In this document: positions 26,158-38,579 of the stretch, one piece after another
Numbering within the stretch: position 1 is the first letter of the stretch
Layout of the letters: the number at the start of each line of letters is the position of its first letter
DNA from: Gadus chalcogrammus
Lineage: Eukaryota; Chordata; Actinopteri; Gadiformes; Gadidae
NCBI RefSeq assembly: GCF_026213295.1
Contig: NC_079415.1
Span: 34,810,136-34,874,135, forward strand
Direction of reading: 5' to 3'
DNA: 64,000 nucleotides
Position numbers and translations under genes: made by a program
The notes under the pieces: generated by a model
The model's database searches: none
Seen by the model: only the letters and a program-made list of their open reading frames with translations
What the model was told of the DNA's origin: nothing

Positions 26158-27549
26158 TCAGGAAATAGAGTCGCTGTTGTTCTTAATGAAGGCTGTGGTG
26201 TTGGTCCTCCAGGACAGGTCCTCCTGAATGTGCACCCCCAGGAAGCAGAAGGCTGCGACCCTCTCCACGCAGCCACCGTCGATGAGCAGGGGCTGGATCG
26301 CAGTCTTCTTCCTCCTGAAGTCGATGATGACCTCCCGGGTTTTGAGCTGGTTCAGCAGCAGGTTATTAGCCTTGCACTGCTTGCTCAGCTGCTCCACCTC
26401 GTCCCGGAATGCAGCCTCGTCTCCCCCCAAGATGCGGGCCACCACGGTGGTGTCGTCCGCATACTTTATGATGTCATTGCTGGGGTGAACGGGGATAAAG
26501 TCGTGAGTATAGAGGAAGTAGAGCAGGGGGCTCAGCACGCAGCCTTGAGGGGACCCGGTGCTGACTCTGAGGGCTGTGGAGGTGTTGGAGCCTACCCGCA
26601 CCCTCTGGAGGGGGTCGGACAGGAAGTCCTTAATCCAGGTGCAGGTGTTGAGTGGTAGCCCCAGGTTTGTCAGTTTAAACACCAGCCTGTCCGGAAGTAT
26701 GGTGTTGAACGCCGAGCTGAAGTCCACAAAGAGCATTCTGATGTAGCTACTCCTCTCCTCCAGGTGGGACAGGGTGGAGTGGAGAGCCGTCGCGATGGCG
26801 TCTCCTGTGGACCTGTTGGCTCGGTAGGCAAACTGGTGTGGGTCTAGTCTGGGCGGCATGGATGAGATGATGTGACTACGGACCAGCTTCTCAAAGCACT
26901 TCATGGTGATGGGTGTGCGTGCCACCGGGCGGTAGTCGTTGAGGCAGCTCACAGTGCTTTTCTTTGGGACCGGGATGATTGTAGAGGTTTTCAGGCAGGG
27001 TGGGACGATGGCCTGGGACAGGGACCGATTTAAGATCTTGGTGAGGACCCCGGTCAGCTGGTCAGCACAGTCCCTCAGCACCCGTCCCGGAACGCCGTCC
27101 GGCCCTGCTGCTTTTCTGGGGTTCACCGCCTTCAGCGTGCGTCTGACCTCGTGTTCTGTGAGGGTGAGGCTGCTGGGGGCAGGTGGGTGTGGGGGTTGTG
27201 ATGTCGCTTCCCCGCCCGGCCCCATCTCGAACCGTGCGTAGAAGGAGTTCAGCTCTTCCGCCAGCTGTGGGTTATCCCCGTCGGCGGAGAGCCTGTTGGC
27301 TCTGAAGTTGGTCATGTGCTGGACCCCCTGCCACACCCGCCTCGAGTCGTTGCTCCGGAAGCAGTCTTCGATCTTGCCCTTGTACTCCGCCTTGGCCTCT
27401 TTGATTCCTCGGTCCAAGTTAGCCCTGGCGATGTTATAGAGGACCTTGTCTTTTGACCTGAAAGCGGAGTCTCTCTCCCCGAGCAGCTGCAGCACCTTTC
27501 TGTTCATCCATGGCTTTGTGTTGGGGTAAACCCGGACAGGCTTGTCCAC
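26158..27549 (-). pseudogene. LINE reverse transcriptase region
   Basis: 463 open codons. RT landmarks: NPRKAAGPDGVPGRVLRDC, IIPVPKKSTVSCLNDYRPVA, HQFAYRANRSTGDAIATALH, MLFVDFSSAFNTILPD, STGSPQGCVLSPLLYFLYTH, IIKYADDTTVVARI (catalytic YADD) and FLGVHIQEDLSW. The catalytic residues are present. The frame is lost at about 26165, where KNNSDSIS replaces the expected continuation. Confidence 0.88.
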
Positions 27550-28736
27550 GGTGAACGAGTCTGCACAGTTCCTGACATGTTGGAGGACCGTTGATGTGAA
27601 CCGTTGCAGGTCCTCATGCTCGTATTCCTCCCATCTGGTGTCATGGAGACTGATCTGCAGTGGCGTGGAGTCTGCTGGCCAGGTTTTGTCCTAGTGGTGA
27701 TGGGAGCACTTTTCCTGATGGGGGTGTACGCTGGAATCAGAAGGATGGACACATGGTCTGACTTGCCTAGGTGAGCCAGCGGTCTAGCTATGTAGGCTAG
27801 TTTAATGTTGGTATAAACCTTGTCCAGTGTCTTTTCGCCCCTCGTGGCACATTTAATGTGCTGGTAGAATTTCGGAAGTACTACCTTTAGATTGACGTGA
27901 TTAAAGTCCCCGGCGATGATGTGTACTGCCTCAGGGTCCATGCTCTGTTGTTTACTGATGACGTCATGTAGCTGAGCCAGTGCTATGTTAGCATTAGCGT
28001 CGGGAGGTTTGTAAACAGCTGTGATCAGCACGGCATTGAATTCCCTCGGGAGGTATGTAGGCCTGCATTTAACTGTGATATATTCCAACTCCGGGGAACA
28101 GTGGCTACTCACAGTTCTAGTGTTGGAGCTCCAGCTGTCTTTAGTGAAAATTAGTAAGCCGCCACCGTGATGTTTCCCACTAGCTTTAGTTCTATCAGCT
28201 CGGTGAGCTGTACGGCCCTCCAGTGCTACCGCAGAGTCGGCAATGGATACCTGGAGCCAGGTTTCCGTGAAAATAAGCACACAGCTATCCTTCACAATGT
28301 TGTTAGTTGCAACCCGCAGTCTCAGTTCGTCCATCTTGATAGCAATTGATCTAACGTTGGAGAGGAAAATACTCGGCAATGCTGGTTTGTCCGGGCATCT
28401 CTTCATCCTCGCTAACAGTCCTCCCCTGCGGCCCCGTCGTGGCTTACGATCCCTTCTTCGTCGCTTGCGCTTCAGATCCGGGACCATGAACCACCTGTCA
28501 CCCGGTATCCGGGCGATGTCTTCGGGTATTCCGTGTTCGCCTAGGTACTCAGCTGAGACGGCCCTTTCACTGTGTGTACCGATCCCTAGCAAGTCGTGTC
28601 TGCTGCAGGTGTGTGCAGAGCAATTGTCTACCGATACTAAAACTAAAACTAAGACATGAATAAAACTGTACATTAATAAACTAGAGAAGGCATCAGCCGG
28701 AGGAGCTCCAAGCCGCGCGTCTATGCGCGCCGCCAT
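27504..28736 (-). pseudogene. LINE APE-type endonuclease region
   Basis: From MAARIDARLG (28736) through a basic stretch (LKRKRRRRDRKPRRGRRGG) to the endonuclease motifs: LPSIFLSNVRSIAIKMDELR, LIFTETWLQ, HGGGLLIFTKDSW, VYKPPDANAN, HIIAGDFNHVNLK and LGKSDHVSILL. These are the substrate and metal-binding motifs of APE-like LINE endonucleases. A frameshift near 27690 separates it from the RT frame. Confidence 0.85.
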
Positions 28737-29330
28737 AGCAACAAGATATTATTTTTTATATTATAAAAATATTGTTATATCCATCTCACCAAAGATATTT
28801 TATTACTGTCCTTCTCAACACTCTCTGATCTCACTAAAAGGCTGGCAGCACAACACAGCAATAACGACGAGATGTGCTGTGCGTAGAGAAGAAATAATAC
28901 CGACGTCGAATTTGCAACATTTTGTGACAAATTACTCTAAATCTGCCCATAGATGGACACGCCAGAATGTTGTGGTTTTCCCTTGCTACAATTCTGCATC
29001 TGTGGCTGCTGGTAATTTAACCTGAAAGAAGGATACTCTACAGAGCTATTTTCATCATTATTATTATTATATATATATATTTTTACAGCGATCCGGGGCA
29101 ATAGCCTCGAATGCTCGAATGCTTTAGCCTCGAATAAGTTCTTCAATCTGATTGGTAGTCAAACTGGAAATTGTTTTTTCCCCCCTTTTCGGGGATAATG
29201 ATCCCTAAGGAGGAGGAGATCAAAACGTCCGTTTTGATCTCGGACGTTTGGTTCACTTTTTTATCCACACCTTGTGTCCTTAGCGTCTCTGTGAAAATTA
29301 TAGTCTCTCTCTCTCTCGCTCTGAGTCTGA
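28737..29330. other. Intergenic, nothing recognised
   Basis: AT-rich, with a short TA run near 29075 and a TC run near 29305. No supported feature. Confidence 0.5.
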
Positions 29331-29500
29331 GGACACACGTGAACACAAACATGCATATGTGAACACACACACGCGTATATTACCACGCACAGACATGCAA
29401 GCGCACACACGCCTATATGAATTAACATAAAGACACACATATAAACATACACGCATGCACAGACGCATATATAAACACACGTACACAAACACGTACCCAG
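29331..29500. repeat. Degenerate CA-rich minisatellite, left part
   Basis: Irregular units such as TATGAACACACACACGCG. The same kind of sequence resumes at 30652-30960, after the hAT-like insertion, showing it was one array. Confidence 0.75.
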
Positions 29501-30651
29501 CAGTAGCGGCTGGTCGTTTTTAAAGTGAGGGAGGAAGGACTGCGCGCTTGGTTGCCATTGGCCTGCTTGCACTGTTGGTGTATGGTGGCATAAGAATGTG
29601 AGACTCAAGTTGTTTCAGGATGTTTTGGTGAACAACAAAATAGAAGGGAGGGAGTTATGTGAACAAAATGTATACAAAGCCACCAGTGGCATCACTGTAA
29701 TTTGAGAAGGAAAGGATGCAAAGCATATTAGTCAAATCAGGCCTACTATTGATTTGTAAAAGTAAATAAAAAAAATCTGGGCCTATCATTGGGCCTATTT
29801 TTGCCCTCACTGACTGAAGTTATTTAGCTATGTTTATTTTCAGTTACAATTGCTTGTAATGCTACCAGTAAGTCATTGCGTACCTAGCAAACCATGTAGC
29901 ACTCACAACACTGACGTTGCCATTACTTCTGGAGACCTTGATTTTGGGAAGTGGTCTACCTCTTTCTTTGGTCGCTAACTTAGCACTGTAACTGAATGAA
30001 TGGAATGCTTTTTGTAATAAGACGTTAACAATGTCCTCCGTTTCCAATGTTTCCATTGTGCATTTAGGATCTCGCTATCGCAGATTTCACTTGCTCTGCG
30101 TCTCTCAGACTGAGCACCGCGGCAACGCAGACCGGGTTTGTTATCGACAGCGTTGCCAGATTGGGCAGATTTCCCGCCCAATGATAATTCTTCCAGCCTA
30201 ACATGGTTAAAAGTAGCCCAATTGGGTGGGAAATCGGACCAATCTGGCACTGCTCAACATCCAGGGATCCTACTTATTTGTTCATAGCGCAGACGGATAG
30301 ATTCTTGCGCGAATCACACCCCTTAAGGTCCCACCCACTCAGAGGAGGACTTTCCTCCTCTCTCCCATTGAAACCCATGTTATCCACCGGCCGCCAGTAC
30401 TTTCGGGAAAATGAATGGGAGTCAACGGAGGCGGAGGGAGGACGTTCCTCCCTGAAGTAATTGTCAAAAGGCGATAGGGGGTGCTAATGTCCCTTTACCC
30501 AGGGAAACGAACATTATATATTCAAAGGCAATAAAGTAGTCATATTTAAGGGCATTAATTCATTACAATAGTCTGGGCAATCTACATTTTTTATTCTCAA
30601 CAATGTTAGGGAGGATCTTCCTCCCTCTCCTCAATGGAGAAGCCTCCACTG
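29501..30651. mobile_element. Non-autonomous hAT-like element
   Basis: Ends CAGTAGCGGCT and, on the other strand, CAGTGGAGGCT, flanked by the 8-bp near-duplication GTACCCAG (29493-29500) and GTACACAG (30652-30659). The 1,151-bp body has an internal inverted pair around GCCAGATTGGGC and CCAATCTGGC (about 30155-30250) and no transposase. Confidence 0.72.
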
Positions 30652-30960
30652 GTACACAGGAACACAAACACGCACGCACACACACACGTGTATATGAACA
30701 CAAACAAACACGTATATGTGAACACACACACACGCGCGTACATATGAACACGCGCCACGTGAACACACACACCATATTATAAACACTCAAATATACACGC
30801 AGACACACACGTGCAAACGCGCGCACACATGCACACGCCGCACGCGCATCTATGAACACACACTTACTCAAGTTATGAACACACACACTTACTGAGATAT
30901 GAACACACACACGCACGGACTACACACACACATGTATATATAAACACACACATACACACT
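30652..30960. repeat. Degenerate CA-rich minisatellite, right part
   Basis: Continuation of the 29331-29500 array after the hAT-like insertion. Confidence 0.75.
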
Positions 30961-31416
30961 GGGTTTTGGTGATTTAAATAAAAACTGTAATCCAAATGCT
31001 ACATATTCTTGGGCTTCTTAAAGTTGATGTTGAGATTGAGATTTTTTAAATCTTCCATCAGGTTAATTTGGCAGGTTTTACCAAGACTATATTTCTAATA
31101 TCAAATGTGTTTTAATTATTGATTGATGGTAAATGTTAACATTTTTATAATACAATATTGTGTCTATCTTCAGACGTCAACAGTTTCATACTGCAGGGCT
31201 CTGATATCAGTTTATATTTTGATAAGCCTCACATGATGTAAAGCAGATTTTATATTATATTCATAATGCAAGCGATCTGGGAAAAGCTATAGATCACGTC
31301 GTGACGACTTTAAACTGATTGATTCCTTGTGTTCTGTGGGTAATAACACAGCAGCAGAACATGTTCAGTTATTAAAGATATGTGCACATCTGTTTATGAT
31401 TAGTAAAGTCTGCTGC

Positions 31417-31616
31417 TTCTATTGTTTGAGTCCTTGTGCTTATTGTGTTCATGTAAGGGACTGTTCTTCTATTGTTTGAGTCCTTGTGTTTATTGTGTTC
31501 ATGTAAGGGACTGTTCTTCTATTGTTGGAGTCCTTGTGTTTATTGTGTTCATGTAAGGGACTGTTCTTCTATTGTTTGAGTCCTTGTGTTTATTGTGTTC
31601 ATGTAAGGGACTGTTT
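31417..31616 (+). repeat. 50-bp tandem repeat, four copies
   Basis: Units start at 31417, 31467, 31517 and 31567 with TTCTATTGTTTGAGTCCTTG. They differ by one or two bases. Neighbouring 30961-31416 holds nothing recognised. Confidence 0.92.
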
Positions 31617-33120
31617 TTCTTTTGTCCTGGTTAATAAAGCCTGATGGTGATAAACAACTCAGAGGATCCACTGAATGTTCTCTTGTGTTCAGCAGAGGAT
31701 CAGTTTACGCTTTAAGGTCGGGGGTTCACTGAATAAAAAGCACAACAGAGGCTTCGTCTACACAACATTAATAATCAGGATACCAGCAAGTGCATTTCCA
31801 CCTCAGACTCATACGCCCGATGAGGGACGGAGTATGGAGAGAGTTCTAGAAGCGAGCCGACAGGAAACAGCCCAGCCACTGGCGTCTCTCCAGAGACGAG
31901 CCTTGCAGGCTGGTTGATGCACCACCTCCCCGTCTAACAGGACCCTGAGCCTCCATGTTGAAACACACAGAGGTGTGTGTTTGAGGCGCTGAGCTGCAGA
32001 GGAGGAACCTCTCCTTCTCTGGTTGCGTGGGAGGGGGCAGTAGGATGGAGGCGTCTGATAAATGAGTCGATAGTAAGATGTGAGGCCGTTTATCAGAGCC
32101 ATGCTTCAGTCCTGTTATTGCGTGGGGAGCCACTAGGGGGCGGTGAATCCACCTCGGTGGGGTTCACCTTCTGACCAACAGGACCAGGGGGAAGGAGTCT
32201 GTGTGTGTGAAGTGGCAACCTATTTGCCACTCTTGCAGGACGTCTCAGTCCTCGTGTTTTCAGTCAGAAAATAAGCGCCAAAACAGTAATCCAAGAAGGA
32301 AAGGAGGCAGATGGAATAGGAAGAAAGCAGCGATTTATTCTCAGAACATAGTGAACAAACATTCAACAAATAATAAACGTTTCGTAGTAAAATCCTGGGT
32401 CAGCTCACACTATTTGAGGGGAATAAAACACATTTTTATGCTTAAATTACGGTTATCTACGTTTATTTACTGCAGTTTACTACAATAAGCTACGCTTTAC
32501 GGCAGTATCAATTTGTGGTAGAAGGACAAAATAAGAGCGCAATAAAACCTTCTCTATTGAATAGACATAAATAAGATATAGCAAACTGTTCAGCCTGAGA
32601 GAGGCTTCCATCTCGGGGGTTGGAGTGAACACCGGCCACAGAGAGCTTCACCTGGTCCAGCAGAGTCCTGGTCAGCCTGTTGCTGATGGAGGGTCCTGCT
32701 CCTCAAGAGCCTCCACCCACCACTGGGGGGTCTCCTGAACCCATGACCTCCTCCTCACCTCCTCCCCAGAGTCCTCAGGCTAAAGGGGCCCGCTCTGTGA
32801 AGGCTTCTCCTTCAGGAGACCACTGGACTACAAAGACATGACCTCAGAGACGTTGAATCACCCGGGGACGCCTTCTGGAGACCCCCTGCATAACCCCTCC
32901 CCAGTGTGGGGCGCCACTGAAGAACGTTGTTCATCATTGACCTCTCTGGAGGCCCTGAAGTTTGTGCTCTGTTCTGGGTGTCCTGGAGGAGAGCTGGGCG
33001 TGGCTGGTGGGGTGGTGCTGGCATGAGGACGTGACCTGGCACGAGAGTTCTGCCTTGGATGGCTCTGTGGCATGTGGCTTTGACATGAGATGGAAGGGGT
33101 ACACATGTGAGCATGGCTAG
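31617..33120. other. Intergenic, nothing recognised
   Basis: No supported exon or known repeat. Scattered short open frames lack splice context. Confidence 0.45.
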
Positions 33121-33130
33121 GGTTCCACCT

Positions 33131-33224
<94 letters not shown>

Positions 33225-33233
33225 GGGGGGGGG
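33131..33233. repeat. (TG)n microsatellite with G run
   Basis: TG run to about 33222, then a poly-G stretch. The following 33234-33990 holds nothing recognised. Confidence 0.95.
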
Positions 33234-33994
33234 GTCCACCTGGCATGGGTTTCTACATGTGTGTGTGTGGGGGTCCAACTGAGAAGTCACACCCCACACG
33301 GCAGTTGTCAAGGATCAAATCAAATAATGTTTACTTAAAGGACAGAGTTTCCTGTGTTCTCATCAAGGAGAAAAATGCATGAGGGGATCTCTGCTCCCTC
33401 GTGCCCGGGATACCCCCGGCACAAAGGTTAACGTTGGCTAACGCTAGGAACAAGTAGAGCGGCTCGACGATGCAAGGAATAGGAGACGGAGCTTACACGA
33501 TGAAGGGGGAACAACATGATAGATGTTTCCATCCTACATCATGTGTGGAGCAGAGCTGATCTCAGCCTTTCTGTCACCTGTGTGCCACGGTGTAAGAAGT
33601 CCTCGCAGTAGACAGTGTGTCGGACTTCAGCTGGCGCATCTCTTGGGGCGGCGCGGGTTGATCTCCCCTTCAGGGGACTGCACCTTGCGGACCTCTGGAG
33701 GAACGCAGGCTGACTTCCATCCTTTGGATCATTGTGTGTTATGTTTAATTGTTTGCTGTATTATTGTTTGTATGTTAAATTACCGTCATTACCCAAATAT
33801 AGGACCATAATTGTTATTAGTTAGAATAGAAAATAAAGTAAAAAATAAAGAATAAAGATTCTGGAACCCTAAACCCTCTGAATACTGAGTGACATCACGT
33901 TACAATGGTTGTAAACTGTGCTGGTTTGATGAGACTAAAGGTGTGTGTTGTTGAACACCCGCCTGTAAACGGTGCAGCAAGAATCCAACCCAAC

Positions 33995-34150
33995 CAGATT
34001 AGATAGATTAGATTACATGAGGCTTTATTAATCCTTTTGGGATGACTTTCTCAAGGAAATTGATTGTCGAGTAGTTTACAGAAAGAAACACAACACAATA
34101 TTAAATTATATACAATATAAGATAAACAATAAACTCTTAGATAACTATAA
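33995..34150 (-). mobile_element. LINE 3' tail fragment
   Basis: On the minus strand, CATCCCAAAAGGATTAATAA continues to AGCCTCATG and ends in ATCT/ATCTA units. This resembles the 3' ends of fish CR1/L2-type LINEs. No coding part remains. Confidence 0.55.
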
Positions 34151-34742
34151 AAAGTAGAACAAAAAAGTAAACAGTAAACAATATATAATATAATCACGGT
34201 AGAAAAGTGAAGGAAGAAAATAACCCTGCTATTATAGAAACATAAACGTTATAAATGATGACACTACATAGACTATAGTGGTCACTTTTTGTTTTCTCCT
34301 CAAAACCATGTATAACCTTTAATTCAATAACCTTTACAGTTGCAGTCATGTAGAAATGTTTGAAGGATCCATGTTGATGACATTATAATCCATTGATTAT
34401 ATTTCTGTAAGTCTCTGCTTCTGAATGATGAATTACATGTAACAACATTGGTTTCCTAATTTTAATTAAAAAAAGTACACTTGACAGACTTCCAGCTCCG
34501 TCTGAAGACATGAGGTCACAGCAACATGACTGGGAGTTCAAACACAAACACATCAAAACACCCTCACCCACATGAAGGCCGATGTCTACATGAATGGGAG
34601 CCATGGAGGTATTCATGTGTTATGTTTACATCACACTCATGGGACCATAACTGTGTTCATGGTTTAAAAAACTATTTCTGCACAAACAGCAGCAGGTGAC
34701 CCTGATACATTCATGAGAATATCCCCCATCCAGATAGAATAA

Positions 34743-34874
<132 letters not shown>

Positions 34875-35107
34875 TTGGCCCTTATCTGAATACCTGTCAG
34901 TAAAGGGTGTAACACAAGGAAGGAAAAAACAAAAGAAGAATGCAACACAAGAAGATTCCATTGAGACTCATTCAAGAGAAACAAATAAAGAAAATCAACC
35001 TGCTTTTATAGAATCACTGGCCAGTACAACATGCTAACCCTTACTGAGTACTCTGAATACTCTACAATCTAGAGTATTCGGTAACCCTTCCTTTTACAGT
35101 CCCCTAA

Positions 35108-35430
35108 TTACTAGGTATTTACCCGGTACATACATGGTAAATTATAGTGTATTACTGGGTAATTACCACTGGTAATAAGAAGGTAAATACAGAGGTAGTT
35201 ACCCGGTAAATACATGGTAAATCGTAGTGTATTACTGGGTAATTACCACTGGTAATAAGAAGGTAAATACAGAGGTAGTTACCCGGTAAATACATGGTAA
35301 ATCATAGTGTATTACTGGGTAATTACCACTGGTAATAAGAAGGTAAATACAGAGGAATTATCCGGTAAATTATAGTGTATTACTGTGTAATTACCACTGG
35401 TAATAAGAAGGTAAATACAGAGGAATTACA
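35108..35430. repeat. 80-bp subterminal repeats, left arm
   Basis: About four units at 80-bp spacing (35121, 35201, 35281), rich in GGTAA/TTACC pairs such as TTACCACTGGTAA. They are mirrored in the right arm. Confidence 0.9.
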
Positions 35431-36734
35431 GCTGATGTACCAAGTAAAACCTCCACTATTACCCATCAACTCAACTAAGTAGCGTGTAGTTGTAACTGTT
35501 TTAGCTTGGTAATAACTCTGATATTGTGTACTTCCTAGGAAATTAGGCAACCAATTCTTAGAAACACCTATTATCCAAGGTTTATGTTGGTAACAGCCCA
35601 AATTTAAAGGTTGGGTAGGTGATTTGCGAAACGCCAGCAGATTTTGAAAATACACAACTCAAATGGTCCTACCCCCTCTCCTTCAACGCTGACTCTGACT
35701 CCACCCATTCCAAGTACCTGGACGCGCAATCATGCACGAGCGCGAACAGAGATGCGCGAGAGCGAGCCAGGCTAGCGTAGGTTTTCGTTTAACAACATGG
35801 CACTACATTCAGCTGTAAGTTGCACCCATTACCGCGGGAAGTAGGGGTGCTGGGGGTGCTGCAACACCCCCTCTCCGAGGCCCTGTCTTATCACAGAAAA
35901 CGATCATTTCTAAAAACTCCGGCCAGAGTGGAGATTTCTGAAAACGCCGGTTATGTGTTGTCGGTTCAACGGGGAGAAACGGGATTTTAGTTTCTGAAGC
36001 GTCACATTATGCACCAGGAAATGCTTAACGTCATGTGAGCGCCCGCTGTACCGTATTGGTCCGAATATAAACACAAACCCCATTGTAAGACGACCTATAT
36101 TTGGAAAAAAGATTTGAAGACCAGATCCGGTTTTTATGAATAAATAAATTGTATTCATTGAAATAATATACGAAAATAAAAAGGCATCGAATAAAACACT
36201 GCATTGCCACTAAACAGTAGTGCAAATAGGCCGTACTGATGTGTACACCAAAGACTATTCCTGACACTCCTCTGCCCCGCTGTGTTCGCTCTGGCTGTGG
36301 TCGCTCCGAACTGTTTCGGCCCGTGGCAAAGCGAGTCATCCTCGCTGCTGTCCAAGGCATTTTGAGACGCAGCATTTATTTAATGCTCATATGACCTAGT
36401 GCTGAAAAAAGGTTATATGAAAAAGTGTGAGGGTAGCGGTGGTGCGCTAAACTTGTTCTGTGAGCAGCTGGATGTGAACGATCGATTTTCAACTGTGCGC
36501 GCATGCACTGGTGTAATTGAGCTGCGCTGCTATACATCTTTTTTTATCAATGTAACGAGTTGCGAGTCTAGTGCAGGCTGAGTTTTTTTTTTCCCAGCAC
36601 CCCCTGCTGAGAATACGTTCTCGCTGCTATGGTTGCACCAGATGTTATAAACATTAAACGGTCACATAAATCATTACTATTTTTAGAAAATGTATGTTTG
36701 TTTCATATAATTGTATTGGAAGTCCTGGTTTTCA

Positions 36735-37031
36735 CTAGGGTTGCCGCGGTGTGGACATTTTCACACCGAGTAATACACTCGTCTCCACACCGGTATTACC
36801 GAGTATAAACGGTATAAACTTTGAAACTAGGTCAACCGCCACACAAGCATCGGTTTTTAGACCCTTCTCGTCCTTCAGTTGCCGCCAACGTTCGAAAGCA
36901 GCGCCTAGGATTATTCTTGATTTCAGTTTTTCTCTTTCAGCGTTTTTATTATCAATTACTCTCTGAAAAAGAGTTTTCCTTCTGTTTGCTGGTGGTGGTG
37001 GTGGTGGGGATGGTGGCGTCTTGTCTGCCAT
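36735..37031 (-). CDS. 98-residue open frame, first copy, unknown function
   Basis: Starts MADKTPPSPPPPPPANRRKT, then a charged segment RVIDNKNAEREKLKSRI, then GAAFERWRQLKDEKGLKTDA. The FERWRxL..xxGLKTDA segment resembles the N-terminal part of multi-copy, transposon-linked fish proteins (from memory, not verified). No catalytic motif. It may be the 5' piece of a transposon-carried gene. Confidence 0.4.
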   Translation of the reverse strand: MADKTPPSPPPPPPANRRKTLFQRVIDNKNAEREKLKSRIILGAAFERWRQLKDEKGLKTDACVAVDLVSKFIPFILGNTGVETSVLLGVKMSTPRQP

Positions 37032-37692
37032 GGAAATTGTCTTCTACTGCTAGGTCCAAATGTGGATTAACTAGTTCCAGTAGCAACCGCAGGATAACAA
37101 CAAACAGGAGCTTGCTCTGGGTCACGAGTACTGCACGAAGGGGTCGCGCGCGGGGGAGGGGGAGTGCAGTACGACCGTTTGATTGACGTACTTACTGTCC
37201 AATGAAACTCGGTGGCAATGGATATGATTGGCTGGAGTTGTGTTCGCTCTGGCTGTGGTCGCTCCGAACTGTTTCGGCCCGTGGCAAAGCGAGTCATCCT
37301 CGCTGCTGTCCAAGGCATTTTGAGACGCAGCATTTATTTAATGCTCATATGACCTAGTGCTGAAAAAAGGTTATATGAAAAAGTGTGAGGGTAGCGGTGG
37401 TGCGCTAAACTTGTTCTGTGAGCAGCTGGATGTGAACGATCGATTTTCAACTGTGCGCGCATGCACTGGTGTAATTGAGCTGCGCTGCTATACATCTTTT
37501 TTTATCAATGTAACGAGTTGCGAGTCTAGTGCAGGCTGAGTTTTTTTTTTCCCAGCACCCCCTGCTGAGAATACGTTCTCGCTGCTATGGTTGCACCAGA
37601 TGTTATAAACATTAAACGGTCACATAAATCATTACTATTTTTAGAAAATGTATGTTTGTTTCATATAATTGTATTGGAAGTCCTGGTTTTCA

Positions 37693-37989
37693 CTAGGGTT
37701 GCCGCGGTGTGGACATTTTCACACCGAGTAATACACTCGTCTCCACACCGGTATTACCGAGTATAAACGGTATAAACTTTGAAACTAGGTCAACCGCCAC
37801 ACAAGCATCGGTTTTTAGACCCTTCTCGTCCTTCAGTTGCCGCCAACGTTCGAAAGCAGCGCCTAGGATTATTCTTGATTTCAGTTTTTCTCTTTCAGCG
37901 TTTTTATTATCAATTACTCTCTGAAAAAGAGTTTTCCTTCTGTTTGCTGGTGGTGGTGGTGGTGGGGATGGTGGCGTCTTGTCTGCCAT
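37693..37989 (-). CDS. 98-residue open frame, second copy
   Basis: Identical in translation to the frame at 36735-37031 and offset by exactly 958 bp. Confidence 0.4.
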   Translation of the reverse strand: MADKTPPSPPPPPPANRRKTLFQRVIDNKNAEREKLKSRIILGAAFERWRQLKDEKGLKTDACVAVDLVSKFIPFILGNTGVETSVLLGVKMSTPRQP

Positions 37990-38579
37990 GGAAATTGTCT
38001 TCTACTGCTAGGTCCAAATGTGGATTAACTAGTTCCAGTAGCAACCGCAGGATAACAACAAACAGGAGCTTGCTCTGGGTCACGAGTACTGCACGAAGGG
38101 GTCGCGCGCGGGGGAGGGGGAGTGCAGTACGACCGTTTGATTGACGTACTTACTGTCCAATGAAACTCGGTGGCAATGGATATGATTGGCTGGAGTTTTT
38201 CGAGCCCTGCCCGTTCCACAGATGATTGACAAGTTTAATTTTCATGTCAGTACTTCTAACTCAGTGGCTGTAAGCGGGTTATGATAAGGATTTCAAGTAA
38301 TTTTGCAAAAATGGCCAAAAAAGCAAATCACCTATGCAACCTTTAATGATGTATCTAGAAATTAGCATAGTACTTTCCAATAAAATACTTTTTCTTAGTT
38401 ATTATAGCTACACCCATTTAGAAAGGGTTTATTCAGTTTACCACTATGGAATTACTTACCTGGTAACAACCTCTGCAGGAAGTTTTCCTCTAGTGTCATG
38501 GTACATCTTCTTAAATACTGGGTACAAAGCCGTTTGTTTCCATGGTATTACCAGGTTCTTACCATATCATTTATAATAG

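Larger units (their letters stand above)
25413..28736 (-). mobile_element. L2/CR1-lineage LINE, nearly full length, frameshifted
   Basis: The minus-strand order is endonuclease, reverse transcriptase, C-terminal region and an A/T-rich 3' UTR, ending in TTTGACGATAAAGATCATTC with a (ATTC)n tail (25413-25440). The reading frame is broken at least three times: near 27690 (endonuclease to RT), near 26165, and near 26100. The body is nearly complete, so the insertion is older than the Gmr1-like element but not ancient. Confidence 0.87.
36281..38196. repeat. 958-bp tandem duplication
   Basis: Copy 1 at 36281-37238 and copy 2 at 37239-38196. I saw no difference in the stretches compared, including an identical 98-codon frame in each. 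It is either very recent or an assembly error. Confidence 0.9.
35608..38342. mobile_element. TTAA-flanked nested element (Kolobok- or piggyBac-like ends)
   Basis: Ends AGGTTGGGTAGGTGATTTGC and, on the other strand, AGGTTGCATAGGTGATTTGC, with TTAA at 35604-35607 and 38343-38346. The right arm of the giant element at about 49682-49690 shows the empty site with a single TTAA (as ATTAAAT). The 2,735-bp body has a 958-bp tandem duplication and a duplicated 98-codon frame. No transposase was seen. Confidence 0.82.

Noticed and set aside
29268..29300. Resemblance of CTTAGCGTCTCTGTGAAAAT to the end of the locus A B30.2 exon
   Set aside because: The match is only about 20 bases with no upstream B30.2 sequence; it may be chance or a tiny remnant.
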